From JAFDVL01 sp031398365 (lineage in GTDB: Bacteria; Acidobacteriota; Blastocatellia; RBC074), in the NCBI GenBank assembly GCA_031398365.1, contig JANNND010000313.1, forward strand, positions 1 to 5,307: a stretch of DNA of 5,307 nt, read 5' to 3'. Below are positions 5,146 through 5,307 of the stretch, piece after piece (position 1 is the stretch's first letter; each line of letters opens with the position of its first letter). The position numbers and the translations under genes are program-made. The notes beneath the pieces were generated by a model. That model was not told the DNA's origin. It saw only the letters and a program-made list of their open reading frames with translations, and did no database searches.

Positions 5146-5307
5146 AGCAATACCGCCAATTGCTAAAACAAATCCTGACTCAGCAAGTAGAACTGGTCAA
5201 TCGGCATCCGCAGCCCGGTGTGGAATCCGTTCTTGTTTTGGATGAGGAACGGGATAATTACGTGTGGGCCAATGTTGGCTGGTCACGCGGAGAACGAGTG
5301 GATGGAA
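5133..5307 (+). CDS. xisI: XisI family protein (3' end beyond window)
   Basis: The first 58 codons of a XisI protein, roughly half the usual length of about 110 residues. The opening MDKIKQYRQLLKQILTQ and the later stretch NYVWANVGWSRGERVDG (42-58) match the family pattern 'MDKLxxYRxxIxxLL ... YLLxxVGWxxxxRVHG', with Asp here in place of the common His before the final Gly. XisI is the partner of XisH in fdxN-element excision in Anabaena and is almost always encoded directly after it, as here. The start is chosen from the GGAGG site and the family start pattern. The frame shows no break inside the window. Its conserved C-terminal half cannot be examined. Confidence 0.88.
   Translation, partial: MDKIKQYRQLLKQILTQQVELVNRHPQPGVESVLVLDEERDNYVWANVGWSRGERVDG

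Overview
The window looks like chromosomal DNA of a moderately GC-rich, soil-type heterotrophic bacterium. The mix of a glutaryl-CoA dehydrogenase, a class II aldolase/adducin protein, an exported family VIII-like serine hydrolase and a XisH/XisI pair, with many intergenic hairpin repeats, would fit Acidobacteriota (Blastocatellia-like). That placement is an inference from gene content and sequence style; no marker gene is present.

Layout, left to right. At the left edge (139 to 1, minus) is the N-terminal 46 codons of a probable transposase that runs off the window. The next ~600 bp (140-741) have no convincing gene. They hold a striking AT-rich array of TTTCT-N6-AGAAA dyads forming a perfect 28-bp-arm palindrome (241-302), and a GC-rich REP-like hairpin (595-665). 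Three intact minus-strand genes follow, read right to left: an exported serine hydrolase (4366-3074), glutaryl-CoA dehydrogenase gcdH (2889-1720) and a class II aldolase/adducin protein (1518-742). Their spacers are about 184 and 201 bp, so a single tight operon is not evident. A small terminator- or attenuator-like hairpin precedes gcdH, and a 39-bp-arm inverted repeat lies between gcdH and the aldolase gene.

The right part turns to the plus strand. A second inverted repeat (4560-4646) separates the divergent serine hydrolase and xisH genes. xisH (4730-5145) is split by an apparent one-base deletion near 4817-4819. It overlaps the start of xisI, which runs off the right edge (5133-5307). xisH has a near-consensus promoter placed so that its transcript would be leaderless.

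Metabolically, gcdH points to glutaryl-CoA breakdown (lysine/tryptophan/aromatic catabolism), and the aldolase-fold enzyme to an unidentified small-molecule reaction. The serine hydrolase probably acts in the cell envelope. XisH/XisI are homologues of the cyanobacterial fdxN-element excision factors, but no recombinase is visible here, so their role is open. The most unusual content is intergenic: two unrelated-looking long hairpins both have arms built on a 9-bp RCGGAWNNN period, and a separate 20-bp-phased dyad array lies beside the transposase.
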